From positions 1-55,120 of the forward strand of contig CAZWBW010000003.1 of the NCBI GenBank assembly GCA_964632355.1: DNA of 55,120 nucleotides, given 5' to 3'. Made by a program: the position numbers and the translations under genes. Below the pieces are notes generated by a model. That model was not told where the DNA came from. It saw nothing but the letters and a program-made list of their open reading frames with translations, and searched no databases. This DNA is from JALOAP01 sp964632355. GTDB lineage: Bacteria > Chloroflexota > Dehalococcoidia > Tepidiformales > Tepidiformaceae. Below, piece by piece: positions 16,178 through 24,940 of this stretch; position 1 is the first letter of the stretch; each line of letters begins with the position of its first letter.

Positions 16178-19100
16178 GCGATGGTGACGGCATCCTCGCC
16201 GGCATTCGCTCGAACCGGTCTACCGATGGGCCGCATGAGACGTGGCGCCCCCCTGAGGGAGAGCCACAGAGCGAGGAGGAGCTGCGGCTCAGCGAAGAGC
16301 GCCTTCGCCTTGCACAGGCCGCTGCCGGCATGGGCAGCTGGGACTGGAGGATTGAAACGGGTGAGGTGCGCTGGTCGGCCGAACTGGTCAATCTTCACGG
16401 CCTGGAGCCCCATGAGTTCGACGGTACATTCGACGGCTTCATCGCCACCGTAATCCCCGAAGACAGGCCGGTTATCCGCGCCGCGATCGAGGCTGCGCGG
16501 GAGAGCGGCGAGATACAGGTCGAGTACCGGGTACGCCACCGTGACGGGTCGGTGCACTGGATATCGGCGCACGGCCGGGTGCTGTTCAACGACGTGCACG
16601 AACCCTACCGAATGATCGGTGTGGGGATCGAGATCACGGAGCAAAAGGCGACACAGGCATCGCTCGTCGCGAGTGAAGAGCGCTTTCGCTCGATTGCGAA
16701 CGCGGTGCCCGTCTTTATCTGGATCGCTGACTGGGCCGGCGCGCGGACGTGGTTCAATCGTTCGTGGCATGAGTTCACGGGCACCACGCTGGAACAGGAT
16801 TACGGCGACGGTTGGCGGAACCTGGTGCACCCGGAGGACAGGGAGCGGTATTTCACGGCATACGCGAATGCGATCCGGAATCAGCAGCCATTCGAGGTCG
16901 AGTACCGGCTGCGGGGCAAGGACGGCTCGTACTCGTGGATGCTCGCACGGGCGCGGCCATTCGAACTCGAGGAATCGGGCAGCGGCGGGTTCGTGGGGCT
17001 TTCGGTAGACATCACTCCGCGGAAGCGGGTGGAGCAGCAGCTTCGCATCCTTTCCGATGCCGGTGCGACGCTGCCGACCTCGCTCGACTACCCGGAGACG
17101 CCTGCGCGGCTGGCCGAGATCGCGGTTCCGCTGTTCGCGGACTGGTGCGTCATCCTCGTCCGGGAACCCGATGGCTCGATTCGACGAGTGGCGGTGGCGC
17201 ACCGCGACCCGGAACAACTCCCACTGCTGCAGCGTCTCGCGGATTTCGAACCCCGGCACGTCAACGACGACCACTTCGTCGCAGAAGTGCTGCGCGAACG
17301 GCGAACGACGCTGGTTCGGGAGATCGAATGGCCGCGACTGGGCAACATGCGGCTGGACCAGGAGTTCGTGGGACTGCTGCAGGACCTGCGCCTGAACTCA
17401 GTGATTGCGTTGCCGCTGCTGGCGCGGGGACGAACGATCGGCGCGCTGCTGGCGGTTCGCACGACGGACAGCGAACCGTACAACGAGCAGGACCTGGCCA
17501 TCGGTGAAGAGTTGGCGCGCCGGGCGGCGCTGGCGATGGACAACGCGCGCCTGTACGCCGAACAGCAGCGAGCGAACGAGGCCCTGCAGCTACTCGCTGA
17601 CGCCGGTGCGCAGCTCGCGGCGTCGCTCGATTTCGATGAGACGCTTTCGAACCTGGCACGGCTTGTGGTGCCGCGGTTCGCGGACTGGTGCGCCGTCGAC
17701 GTGCTCGAACCGGACGGCACGGTGCGGCATGTGGTGGTCGCGCACCGGGACCCGGAAAAGGTGGAATTCGCCCGCGAGGTTCAGGCCCGGTTCGCCGGGC
17801 GGGAACTGATCGAACAGATCGGACGGCTCCGCGATGGATCGCCGGTCTTCCTGCCACAGGTCACCGAGGAGGTCCTCCGGCAGACGGCACGGAACGAGGA
17901 GGACCTGGAAGCCCTGCGGAAGTTCGGGATCCGGTCGCTAATCGCTGTGCCACTTTGGGGCCAGAACCAGATTCTGGGCTCGATCGGGTTTGTCATCAGC
18001 GACGGCGAGCGTCAGTACGACGAGACCGATCTTGCCGTTGCACAGCAACTCGGGCGTCGCGCAGGCCTCTTCGTCGCCAACAGCCGGCTGTACCTCGAGG
18101 CACAGCGGATTGAGTCGCAGTTGTTGCGAGCGAACGAGTCGCTCCGCCTCATCGCAGACGTCGGGGCGCGAATGGGTTCGTCGCTCGAATACGACGAGGC
18201 AATCACAAGCCTGGCACGACTGCCGATCCCGGCCTTCGCGGACTACTGCTGGGTCGATGTCGTGGAGGACGATGGCACCGTGCGGCGCGCGGCGATCGAA
18301 ACGCGTGACCCGGAGCAGCGGCCGGTGGCGCAAGCGGTGCAGGCGGCTGCGTTCGAGGGCGGCAGGACACCGGGGCAGATCGCGAACCTTCTGCGCCGCG
18401 GCCAGTCGCGGCTGATCGAGGAGGTCACGGAGCAAACGCTACAGACGATGGCAGATAGCGCGGCGCACCTCCAGGCGCTCCAGCGGCTTGGGCCGCGGTC
18501 GATGATGCAGGTGCCGTTGAAGGCGCGCGGCCGGGTGCTCGGGGTGCTCACGTTTGTGCTGGTCCGCGAAGACCGCCGGTACACGCGGGCGGACCTTGCA
18601 CTTGCCGAAGATATCGCGCAGCGCGCAGCACTCTTCGTGGACAACGCACGCCTGTACACGGAGATGCAGCGAAAGGAAGCGGAGCTGCGGCGGGCGAACG
18701 AAGCGAAGGACGAATTCCTGAGCATGATGTCGCACGAACTGCGAACGCCGCTCACGGTGATCAACGGCGGCGCACGCATTCTTCGTACGCGGTCGGAGCA
18801 GCTGGACGAACCGACGCGAAGCTCGATCATCGCTGATATCGAACAGGAGTCGGAGCGCCTGTTCCGGATGGTCGAAAACCTGTTGGCCATGGCGCATATC
18901 GAGTTCTCCGAGGATGTCTCGGTGGAGCCGGTGATGGCGCAGCGGCTGCTCGACCGGGTGGTGGAGTGGTTCCAACAGAGGCGGCCGGACCGGCCGGTGG
19001 AGCTCCGCGTGGAGCCAGGGCTGCATGCGCTGGCTGCCGAACCGACGTATCTCGAACAGGTGGTTCGCAACCTGTTGAGCAACGCCGACAAATACAGCCC

Positions 19101-19386
19101 CGAGGGGCAGCCGATCGAAGTACGAGCGGCGCCGGAGGGCACGGGCGCGGTGGCTATCCGTGTGCTCGACCGCGGGATCGGCGTGGAGCCGCACGAACTC
19201 GAGCGGATCTTCGAGCGGTTCTACCGGTCGGAGCGGACGGCGAGGCTGGTCGGAGGCTCGGGAGTCGGGCTGGCGCTCTGCAAGCGCCTCGTGGAGGCGA
19301 TGTCAGGACACATGTGGGCACGGAACCGCAAGCATGGCGGATTAGAAGTCGGGTTTATCCTGCCAACGTATGAGGAGACGAAATAA
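16174..19386 (+). CDS. Sensor histidine kinase with PAS-PAS-GAF-GAF-GAF input, 1070 aa
   Basis: Two PAS/PAC domains (about 43-155 and 160-288) precede three tandem GAF domains (about 290-470, 472-655, 658-830). Each GAF opens with an [AL]-D-x-G-A-x segment and contains FADWC or FADYC and a later RDPE[QK] motif, so they look like internal duplicates. HisKA follows, with phospho-acceptor H854 in SHELRTP, then HATPase_c with NLLSNADK (N box), DRGIGV (G1) and GVGLAL (G2). No transmembrane segment is seen, so it is probably a cytosolic sensor of small ligands, redox state or light; the FADWC cysteine could bind a chromophore or metal, but this is speculative. It overlaps the response regulator by one base (TAATG). 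Confidence 0.92.
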   Translation: MSDGDGILAGIRSNRSTDGPHETWRPPEGEPQSEEELRLSEERLRLAQAAAGMGSWDWRIETGEVRWSAELVNLHGLEPHEFDGTFDGFIATVIPEDRPVIRAAIEAARESGEIQVEYRVRHRDGSVHWISAHGRVLFNDVHEPYRMIGVGIEITEQKATQASLVASEERFRSIANAVPVFIWIADWAGARTWFNRSWHEFTGTTLEQDYGDGWRNLVHPEDRERYFTAYANAIRNQQPFEVEYRLRGKDGSYSWMLARARPFELEESGSGGFVGLSVDITPRKRVEQQLRILSDAGATLPTSLDYPETPARLAEIAVPLFADWCVILVREPDGSIRRVAVAHRDPEQLPLLQRLADFEPRHVNDDHFVAEVLRERRTTLVREIEWPRLGNMRLDQEFVGLLQDLRLNSVIALPLLARGRTIGALLAVRTTDSEPYNEQDLAIGEELARRAALAMDNARLYAEQQRANEALQLLADAGAQLAASLDFDETLSNLARLVVPRFADWCAVDVLEPDGTVRHVVVAHRDPEKVEFAREVQARFAGRELIEQIGRLRDGSPVFLPQVTEEVLRQTARNEEDLEALRKFGIRSLIAVPLWGQNQILGSIGFVISDGERQYDETDLAVAQQLGRRAGLFVANSRLYLEAQRIESQLLRANESLRLIADVGARMGSSLEYDEAITSLARLPIPAFADYCWVDVVEDDGTVRRAAIETRDPEQRPVAQAVQAAAFEGGRTPGQIANLLRRGQSRLIEEVTEQTLQTMADSAAHLQALQRLGPRSMMQVPLKARGRVLGVLTFVLVREDRRYTRADLALAEDIAQRAALFVDNARLYTEMQRKEAELRRANEAKDEFLSMMSHELRTPLTVINGGARILRTRSEQLDEPTRSSIIADIEQESERLFRMVENLLAMAHIEFSEDVSVEPVMAQRLLDRVVEWFQQRRPDRPVELRVEPGLHALAAEPTYLEQVVRNLLSNADKYSPEGQPIEVRAAPEGTGAVAIRVLDRGIGVEPHELERIFERFYRSERTARLVGGSGVGLALCKRLVEAMSGHMWARNRKHGGLEVGFILPTYEETK

Positions 19387-20108
19387 TGAGTACGCAACCC
19401 TTGCTGCTGGCTGTCGATGATGAGGCGGGCATTCTGCGGTTGATAAAGCTGGAACTCACGGCGCAGGGTTTCCGCGTCATGACCGCGTCGAACGGCGAGG
19501 AAGCGCTGCGGATTGTAGAAGAGCGGCGACCCGACTGTGTTCTGCTCGACGTGGTCATGCCGGAGATCACGGGGCTGGAAGTCATGCGGCGGATCCGGGA
19601 GCGTTCGAACACGCCGATCATTCTCGTGACGGCGAAGGACAAGGACGCGGACAAAGTCCGCGGCCTCGAACTGGGCGCGGACGACTACATCGTGAAGCCG
19701 TTCAGCCTCGACGAACTGGGCGCGCGCATCCGAGCGGTGTTGCGGCGCACGACCGGCCAGGACACGGAGCGGATCGTGCGCGCGAAGAACGTCGAGATCG
19801 ACCTGACGCGCCGGCTCGTGAAGCGGGACGGGGAGCTGGTCTCGGTGACGCGAACGGAGTGGCTCCTCCTGCAGCACCTAGCAGCGAACGCGGGCAAAGT
19901 CATTCTGAACGCTGAGCTGTTGAGCAAGGTGTGGGGGCCGGAGTACCGGGACGACCTGCAGTACCTGCGGGTGTGGGTGTCGCGGCTGCGGCACAAGCTC
20001 GAACCGGAACCGGGCAACCCGACGATCATCAAGACGCTGCAGGGCATCGGCTACATGTTCGATGCGGAGCCAGCGCCAGTGGGTGCGAGCCAACAGCAGT
20101 CGTCGTAG
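19386..20108 (+). CDS. OmpR/PhoB-family response regulator, 240 aa
   Basis: N-terminal receiver: acidic pair D11/D12, phospho-acceptor D55 (CVLLDVVMPE), conserved T/S near 82 and K104 in YIVKPF. C-terminal winged-helix DNA-binding domain about 128-228 with the typical RTEWLLLQHL, VWGPEY, LRVWVSRLRHKLE and GIGYMF elements (KdpE/PhoB-like). Its start codon overlaps the kinase stop by one base, so the two form a coupled two-component pair. The 20 C-terminal residues are a low-complexity tail. Target genes are unknown. Confidence 0.93.
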   Translation: MSTQPLLLAVDDEAGILRLIKLELTAQGFRVMTASNGEEALRIVEERRPDCVLLDVVMPEITGLEVMRRIRERSNTPIILVTAKDKDADKVRGLELGADDYIVKPFSLDELGARIRAVLRRTTGQDTERIVRAKNVEIDLTRRLVKRDGELVSVTRTEWLLLQHLAANAGKVILNAELLSKVWGPEYRDDLQYLRVWVSRLRHKLEPEPGNPTIIKTLQGIGYMFDAEPAPVGASQQQSS

Positions 20109-20186
20109 TGCGGGGCGGCGGCTACGCCGCCTACCGCTCGCGTGTTGCTAGACCGGGAACGGCCGGCGGGCCAAGATCGAGGGGAA

Positions 20187-20417
20187 GTGAATACACCCGT
20201 AACCCCTTACGTGCTCGCGGGCCGCATCCTGGCGATTATCGGGATGGGCTTCACTGCGGCGGCAGCTATCCTGCTGGCGATCATCCCGTCGTGGTGGGCC
20301 CTGGTCGCAGCAGCAGCGTTCTTCCCGTTCCTCGGCCTGATTATCGTCGTGGAGCGGTATTCGTCGGCACACGGACTCATCGGACCCGAACCTCCGCCCG
20401 ATGCTGAGAGCGAGTAG
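20187..20417 (+). CDS. Small two-helix membrane protein, 76 aa
   Basis: Two hydrophobic segments are visible (about residues 8-30 and 34-54), followed by a basic/polar tail ending EPPPDAESE. GTG at 20187 follows GAGGGG, though at short spacing; a TTG at 20142 is possible but has no ribosome site. The 3' end overlaps the start of the next lipoprotein by 17 nt, suggesting co-expression. No family recognised. Confidence 0.5.
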   Translation: MNTPVTPYVLAGRILAIIGMGFTAAAAILLAIIPSWWALVAAAAFFPFLGLIIVVERYSSAHGLIGPEPPPDAESE

Positions 20418-21039
20418 GGCGCTCCTCCTCGCGACGCTCGGGCTGGGAGCGGCGGCCGCCTGTACCAGCGACAGCCCCGAACTTTCGCCGCTCACCGAGC
20501 GGTTCGTTTGCAGCCGCGAAGACGTGCCGAGCGGGTTCCTGCAGCTTGTTTCGGGTGACTACACGAGCAAGAACCTGGCGGAATTGGCCCGGGAGCCCGA
20601 GAAGCGCGAGCGTGTGCTGCGTGAGGCCGGTCTGGTCGGCGGCTCGTTCAGCTACTGGAAGGAAACGGTCGACGATGTGAGCGCGGGGCGTCCTGCGAAC
20701 GTGCTCTGTGAGGCGCTCGAATTCGAGACGCCGGAGGGAGCGCAACAGTACATTCGCGCCATCGACCCGGAACGAGACGGCGACCTGCCGGGACTCGCGT
20801 GGCTGTCGTCGAACCCGGACGTCGTTTCGGAGCTGGATGTTGCCCACCCGGATCAGCGCGCGATCGCGGTCGAGGACCAGGGCGCAGACAGCCGCCTGGT
20901 CGCGATTTACGCGGCAGAAGGGCAGCACGTGGTCGCGGTGTACGTCGGGGGACCGCTCGCCGGGGATCAAGAAAAGCAGGCGCGTGAGATTCAATCGCGC
21001 CTGCTTCATCGGGTGTCGGTGCGGGCCAGCGAGCGGTAG
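20401..21039 (+). CDS. Hypothetical lipoprotein, 212 aa
   Basis: A basic N-terminus and hydrophobic stretch end in a lipobox GAAAAC with lipidation at C21, so the protein should be anchored on the outer face of the membrane. The mature part has a Cys at 36 and another near 101 that could form a disulfide, with several Asp/Glu-rich helices and no recognised domain. It starts within the previous small membrane-protein gene (17-nt overlap). It converges tail-to-tail with the cyclophilin, with no bases between the two stop codons. Confidence 0.7.
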   Translation: MLRASRALLLATLGLGAAAACTSDSPELSPLTERFVCSREDVPSGFLQLVSGDYTSKNLAELAREPEKRERVLREAGLVGGSFSYWKETVDDVSAGRPANVLCEALEFETPEGAQQYIRAIDPERDGDLPGLAWLSSNPDVVSELDVAHPDQRAIAVEDQGADSRLVAIYAAEGQHVVAVYVGGPLAGDQEKQAREIQSRLLHRVSVRASER

Positions 21040-21894
21040 TTACTTCTCGCTCGTCTCGATGACGACCTCGTTGATGATGACCGGCTCGATCGGCTTCGAT
21101 ATTTCGCCGCTCGGGCCGGCTTCGACGGGAACTGCGGCAATCGCGTCAACGACCTCCATCCCGGAGATGACCTCGCCGAACGGGTAGAACTTGTTCTGCG
21201 ACGGGTTGTCGAAGTCGAGGGAGGTGTTGTCCTTCAGGTTGATGAAGAACTGGCTGCCGAACTGCGACGAGCCGGGAGTCTTGGCCATCGAGAGGGTGCC
21301 GCGGGTGTTCCGGATCTCGTTCGGTTCGTCGTCGGTGAGGTAGCCGGGACCGCCGCTCCCGTCGCCCTTCGGGTCGCCGCCCTGGATGACGAAGCCTTCG
21401 CGGACACGATGGAACGTGAGCCCATCGAAGAACTTGTTCTGGGCGAGGAAGACGAAGCTGTTCACGGTGTTCGGTGCGACGTCTTCGAAGAGGTCGACCG
21501 TGAATTCGCCCATGGAGGTGCGAATCACCGCACGGTAATCGGTGGTTTCGGCGTCGATAACCTGCTCGGCGGCGGCGAACTGGCGCGGGTCGGGCGTGGG
21601 CGTGGGGGTGGGTGTGGCGTTCGGATCGGGCGTCGCCGTGGGTTCAAGGGTCGGAACGTCGTCGGGCGCCGGGGTGCTGGCAGCGCGGCTCCCGAAGACT
21701 GCCGCGGCGAGCACGCCGCCGATCATGACGAGCGCACCGATGATGTAGAACGCCTTTGCGTTGGCGAGAAGGTTCATGGGGAAGCCCGGCTGGTACTTCT
21801 CGGCCGGGTTGGTGCTCCCGCCAACGCTGTACTGCCGCTTCCGCGCACGCTCCTGTCGGAGGTGGTGCTGTTCGCGTCGTCGTCGCTTGGCCAA
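21040..21894 (-). CDS. Membrane-anchored cyclophilin-type peptidyl-prolyl isomerase, 284 aa
   Basis: Residues 1-25 are strongly basic, 49-67 form one transmembrane helix, and 75-105 are a Pro/Thr-repeat linker. From about 118 to 282 there is a cyclophilin domain with FFDGLTFHRV, GFVIQGGDPKG, SQFFI and FGEVISGMEVVD. It should assist protein folding outside the membrane by cis-trans isomerisation of prolyl bonds. The start is TTG at 21894, supported by GAGG 9 nt upstream; no in-frame ATG precedes the basic segment. A TATACT -10 box lies about 60 nt upstream, so it may be transcribed separately from murE. Confidence 0.9.
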   Translation of the reverse strand: MAKRRRREQHHLRQERARKRQYSVGGSTNPAEKYQPGFPMNLLANAKAFYIIGALVMIGGVLAAAVFGSRAASTPAPDDVPTLEPTATPDPNATPTPTPTPDPRQFAAAEQVIDAETTDYRAVIRTSMGEFTVDLFEDVAPNTVNSFVFLAQNKFFDGLTFHRVREGFVIQGGDPKGDGSGGPGYLTDDEPNEIRNTRGTLSMAKTPGSSQFGSQFFINLKDNTSLDFDNPSQNKFYPFGEVISGMEVVDAIAAVPVEAGPSGEISKPIEPVIINEVVIETSEK

Positions 21895-21955
21895 TGTGGG
21901 TTACCTCAGGGGGCGCGGCAAGGCCGCCCGCAAGTGCTGTTCGGGTTGCCCTTGC

Positions 21956-21961
21956 AGTATA
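21956..21961 (-). promoter_or_regulatory. Candidate -10 box upstream of the cyclophilin gene
   Basis: On the minus strand TATACT (5 of 6 to consensus) stands in the 108-nt gap between murE and the cyclophilin. The matching -35 region (TTCTCC at 17-nt spacing) is weak. The predicted UTR is about 55-60 nt. Confidence 0.4.
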
Positions 21962-22002
21962 CGGAGGGCGGATCGCACGGAGAAATTCGCCGTAAGCGAG
22001 GG

Positions 22003-23547
22003 TTACGCGGTATAGCCCAGTTCGGCGAGCGCTTTCCGGGCGACTTCGCGGTCGTCCCAGGGGCGCGCCTCGGAGCCATACACGATCGACTGCTCGTGGC
22101 CCTTGCCGCAGATCACGACCACGTCGCCGGGCTCCGCGCGGCGGAGGGCTTCGGCGATGGCTTCGCCGCGGTCCTCGACTTCGATGAAGTCGCGGCCTCG
22201 CTGGCGGCCGGCGTTTTCGGCGTGGCGGCCGATTTCGCGCACAATCTCGGCGGGGTCCTCGCTGCGCGGGTCTTCGTTCGTGAAAACGGCGAAGTCGGCG
22301 CCATCGGCGGCGGCGCGGGCGACACCGAAGCGGCGGCCGGGATCGCGTTCGCCGGCGGCGCCAACAACGATAATCAGCCGGCCCTGGCATACATCGCGGA
22401 GAACCGAAAGCACCTTCCGGACGGCATCGCCGGTGTGCGCGTAGTCGACGATGACTTCGAACGGCTGCCCGGCGTGGATGCGTTCCATACGGCCGGGAAC
22501 GCCGGGCGAGGCAGCGAGGCCCATCGCGATGGTGTGCAGGTCGACACCGGCGGCGAGGGCGGTGGCGGCTGCGGCGAGCGCGTTCGCGACATTGAACAGC
22601 GCCGGGAGGCGGATGCTCGTGTCGGCGAGGCCCTGTGGTGTGACGAGCCGGAAGTCGGTGCCGTCGGGGCGAAGCACGACGTTGCGGGCGACGACGTCGG
22701 CGTCTTCTTCGCGGGCATCGAGGCCGTAGCGGAGGATTCGCGCGGACCCAGCCCGCGACGCCATGAAGTTCGCGTTCGGGTCGTCGGCGTTCACGACGGC
22801 GGCCTTGGGGATGCCCTTGTCGGCCGCGGTATCGAGCGCTTCGAACAGCATGCCCTTGGCTTCACGATAGGCCTCGAAGGTCTTGTGAAAGTCGAGGTGG
22901 TCGCCCGTGACGTTCGTGAACAGGGCAATGTCGTACTCGACGTGGTCGAGGCGGTGGAGTGCGAGGCCATGGCTGGTCGACTCGACGATAGCCCAGTCGC
23001 AGCCGGCGCCGGCCATCTTGCGGAGGAGGCGCTGGACCTCGTTGGCCTCGGGCGTCGTCATGCGGTTGCCGACGCTGCCAGTTTCACCCGGCAGGTAGAC
23101 ATCGACGGTGCCAAGGCGGCCGACCTTCAGCCCGGCGGCTTCGAGCACGCTGGTCAGGAGGTGCGAGGTGGTCGTCTTACCGTCGGTACCGGTGATGCCG
23201 ATGACCCGGAGTTCGCGGCCGGGGTGGCCATAGAACCAGGCGGCGATCGCCGGGAACGCGCGGCGGGTATCGTCGGTTGCGATGATCGCCGGTCCTTCGG
23301 GGAGTGAGCGCCACTGCGCCTCGCGGTCGGACTGGACGACGACCGCCGCGGCGCCGGTGGCCGCAACCTGGGGAAGGAATGTGTGGCCGTCGACGGTAAA
23401 CCCCGGGATCGCCACGAAGAGCGAGCCGGGGCCGGCGCGCCGGGAGTCGTGCTCGATGGCGCCGACGATAGTGTTGGCATCGCCCCGCACAAGGCGGGCA
23501 GCAGGAAGCTCCGCAAGGAGCGAGGCGAGAGTTCGAGGTTCAGTCAT
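22003..23547 (-). CDS. murE: UDP-N-acetylmuramyl-tripeptide synthetase (MurE)
   Basis: ATP-dependent Mur ligase that adds the third residue to UDP-MurNAc-L-Ala-D-Glu in peptidoglycan synthesis. It is full length at 514 aa. Visible features: P-loop GTDGKTTT (120-127), TNVTGDHLDFH (211-221), the lysine carbamylated in Mur ligases at K231 (EAKGMLFE), DYAHTGD (368-374) and GKGHE near 490. At the amino-acid-selecting position the enzyme reads EDPR (425-428) instead of the DNPR of meso-DAP enzymes; the Arg is kept, so DAP is plausible but not assured. No other mur gene is adjacent. It follows the small 105-aa gene with a 54-nt gap and may belong to the long minus-strand transcript. Confidence 0.93.
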   Translation of the reverse strand: MTEPRTLASLLAELPAARLVRGDANTIVGAIEHDSRRAGPGSLFVAIPGFTVDGHTFLPQVAATGAAAVVVQSDREAQWRSLPEGPAIIATDDTRRAFPAIAAWFYGHPGRELRVIGITGTDGKTTTSHLLTSVLEAAGLKVGRLGTVDVYLPGETGSVGNRMTTPEANEVQRLLRKMAGAGCDWAIVESTSHGLALHRLDHVEYDIALFTNVTGDHLDFHKTFEAYREAKGMLFEALDTAADKGIPKAAVVNADDPNANFMASRAGSARILRYGLDAREEDADVVARNVVLRPDGTDFRLVTPQGLADTSIRLPALFNVANALAAAATALAAGVDLHTIAMGLAASPGVPGRMERIHAGQPFEVIVDYAHTGDAVRKVLSVLRDVCQGRLIIVVGAAGERDPGRRFGVARAAADGADFAVFTNEDPRSEDPAEIVREIGRHAENAGRQRGRDFIEVEDRGEAIAEALRRAEPGDVVVICGKGHEQSIVYGSEARPWDDREVARKALAELGYTA

Positions 23548-23601
23548 CGGGCGAATCCTACCATCAGCAGGGTCGAAGAGCGGTTTGGAGGCAGGCGAGA
23601 A

Positions 23602-23919
23602 TCAGGCGCGCTCGGAGAGGATGCGGGGGAGTTCTGTCGCGAGGGCGCCACGACGATAGATGTCGATGCCGTGCGCGCGGGCGCTGGTGAAGAGCTCGAC
23701 ACGGACGTGTGGAGCGAACGCGACCACGCGCAGGGGATCGAGGTTGCGCAGCGCCTCTGGCGTTACGTCGAGTGAGCCAAGGTCGGCGACGACGAGCGGG
23801 TACTTGCCCGGCACATCGCCGAGGGCTTCGAACTGGTGGGCACGGTGGCCCATCGCGCCGGCCACGCCTTCGACCGCGGAAAAGAACATGAGGTCGGCGG
23901 TCAGGACGGCGACGTCCAT
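23602..23919 (-). CDS. Small receiver-like protein, 105 aa
   Basis: Alternating hydrophobic strands and helices (MDVAVLTAD, YPLVVADLGSLD, LRVVAFAPHV, GIDIYRRG) resemble a minimal Rossmann or response-regulator receiver fold. D47 sits where a phospho-acceptor would be, but the conserved acidic pair and Lys are not evident. ATG 23919 overlaps the NUDIX stop by one base (TGATG), which supports this start and coupled translation. The function is unknown; a degenerate receiver is only a suggestion. Confidence 0.6.
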   Translation of the reverse strand: MDVAVLTADLMFFSAVEGVAGAMGHRAHQFEALGDVPGKYPLVVADLGSLDVTPEALRNLDPLRVVAFAPHVRVELFTSARAHGIDIYRRGALATELPRILSERA

Positions 23920-24494
23920 CAGCCCAGGCCCTTGAGGGAGCCGTAGATCTCGAGGAAGTTCGAGAGCATCCGCGCTGTCGCACCCCAGATGAGATCGTTG
24001 CCGAACTGGTAGGCGGGCAGGATGTACTCCCGGCCGTTGATAATGCGCCGATCGGCCACGAAGTTGTTGGGGTCGAGGAGGTGCGGTATGGGCACCTCGA
24101 GCAGGTAGGCGACCTCTTCGTCGCTGAAGCGCCACTCGTACGGGTAGTGCTGGAGCCAGCCGACGAACGGGGTTACGAGGAAATTCGAGACCGTCACCAT
24201 GTCGTCGACACGGCCGAGAACCTCGACGTGGTTGGGGTCGACGCCGATCTCCTCGTGGGTCTCGCGGAGGGCGGTAAAGAGCACATCGGTATCGCCCGGG
24301 TCCATAGCGCCGCCGGGGAAGGAGATCTGGCCTTTGTGGTCGCGAACCTGGTCGGTGCGCTTCTGGAAAACGATGTGCGGTTCGCCGCCGTGTTCGTAGA
24401 GCAGAATCAGGACACCGGCCGGCGCGACCCCCTGTGCCGACGTGACCTGGTAGGGGGAGTAGCGCTGTAGCGCCTCGCGGATCAGGTCCTTCAT
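23919..24494 (-). CDS. NUDIX CoA pyrophosphatase-like hydrolase, 191 aa
   Basis: The Nudix box spans about 62-84 (GAMDPGDTDV then RETHEEIG), with catalytic Glu residues in REtheE. The GG-x-x-D form and the preceding HKGQISFPGG are typical of CoA pyrophosphatases (NudL/NUDT7-8), which cleave CoA to 4'-phosphopantetheine and 3',5'-ADP. The GQISFPGG motif separates it from ADP-ribose and MutT types. It overlaps its upstream gene by 4 nt (ATGA) and its downstream gene by 1 nt, so it is inside a tight operon with an APH-like kinase. The context fits CoA or acyl-CoA housekeeping. Confidence 0.88.
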   Translation of the reverse strand: MKDLIREALQRYSPYQVTSAQGVAPAGVLILLYEHGGEPHIVFQKRTDQVRDHKGQISFPGGAMDPGDTDVLFTALRETHEEIGVDPNHVEVLGRVDDMVTVSNFLVTPFVGWLQHYPYEWRFSDEEVAYLLEVPIPHLLDPNNFVADRRIINGREYILPAYQFGNDLIWGATARMLSNFLEIYGSLKGLG

Positions 24495-24940
24495 GCCAAC
24501 CCGGATGTGACTTTGCGCCGGCGAGTCGATTCCCGCAGTTCGTCCCAGATGAGTTCGTTCAGGGCAGCACCCTCCGGTGTATCGATCTGTTCAACTTGAG
24601 CGTGAAGGGTAATCAGCAGTGAGCGCAAGCGATCGTTTTCGGCCTGGAGGGCGGAAACGCGGAGGTCGGTCGCGGGCAGCGTGGCGAGAGCCTCCTGGAG
24701 CTGGTCCCGGAGTGGGTCCTCGCCGAGGACGGGCAGGGCACGTTCGAAAATGCCGAGAATGGCGGAGTTCTCTTCGACGAGGCGGGCAGCCGCACGGTCG
24801 AACTCCTGCGCGATCATGAAGCAGAGCTGCGACGCGATGCCGGTGTTCTGCTGGCCGAACGGAGTGCGGACCTCGGGCATGACCTGTGTGGCCAGCGTGG
24901 AGGCGATGCCATTGAGCACCTTTGGGACGTCGGGTCTCAT
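24491..24940 (-). CDS. Small helical protein coupled to the APH-like kinase, 149 aa
   Basis: Mostly alpha-helical sequence opening MRPDVPKVLNGIASTL, with a leucine-rich acidic centre and a basic C-terminus. It overlaps the kinase stop by 4 nt (ATGA) and the NUDIX start by 4 nt, so all three are probably translated together. Position and size recall the DUF6285-type helical proteins found beside ACAD10-like phosphotransferases, but I cannot confirm that family. It may be a partner of the kinase. Confidence 0.65.
   Translation of the reverse strand: MRPDVPKVLNGIASTLATQVMPEVRTPFGQQNTGIASQLCFMIAQEFDRAAARLVEENSAILGIFERALPVLGEDPLRDQLQEALATLPATDLRVSALQAENDRLRSLLITLHAQVEQIDTPEGAALNELIWDELRESTRRRKVTSGLA

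Noticed and set aside
21409..23307. Plus-strand ORF of 632 codons opposite the cyclophilin and murE
   Set aside because: It spans two well-defined minus-strand genes and has low-complexity Gly/Val composition.
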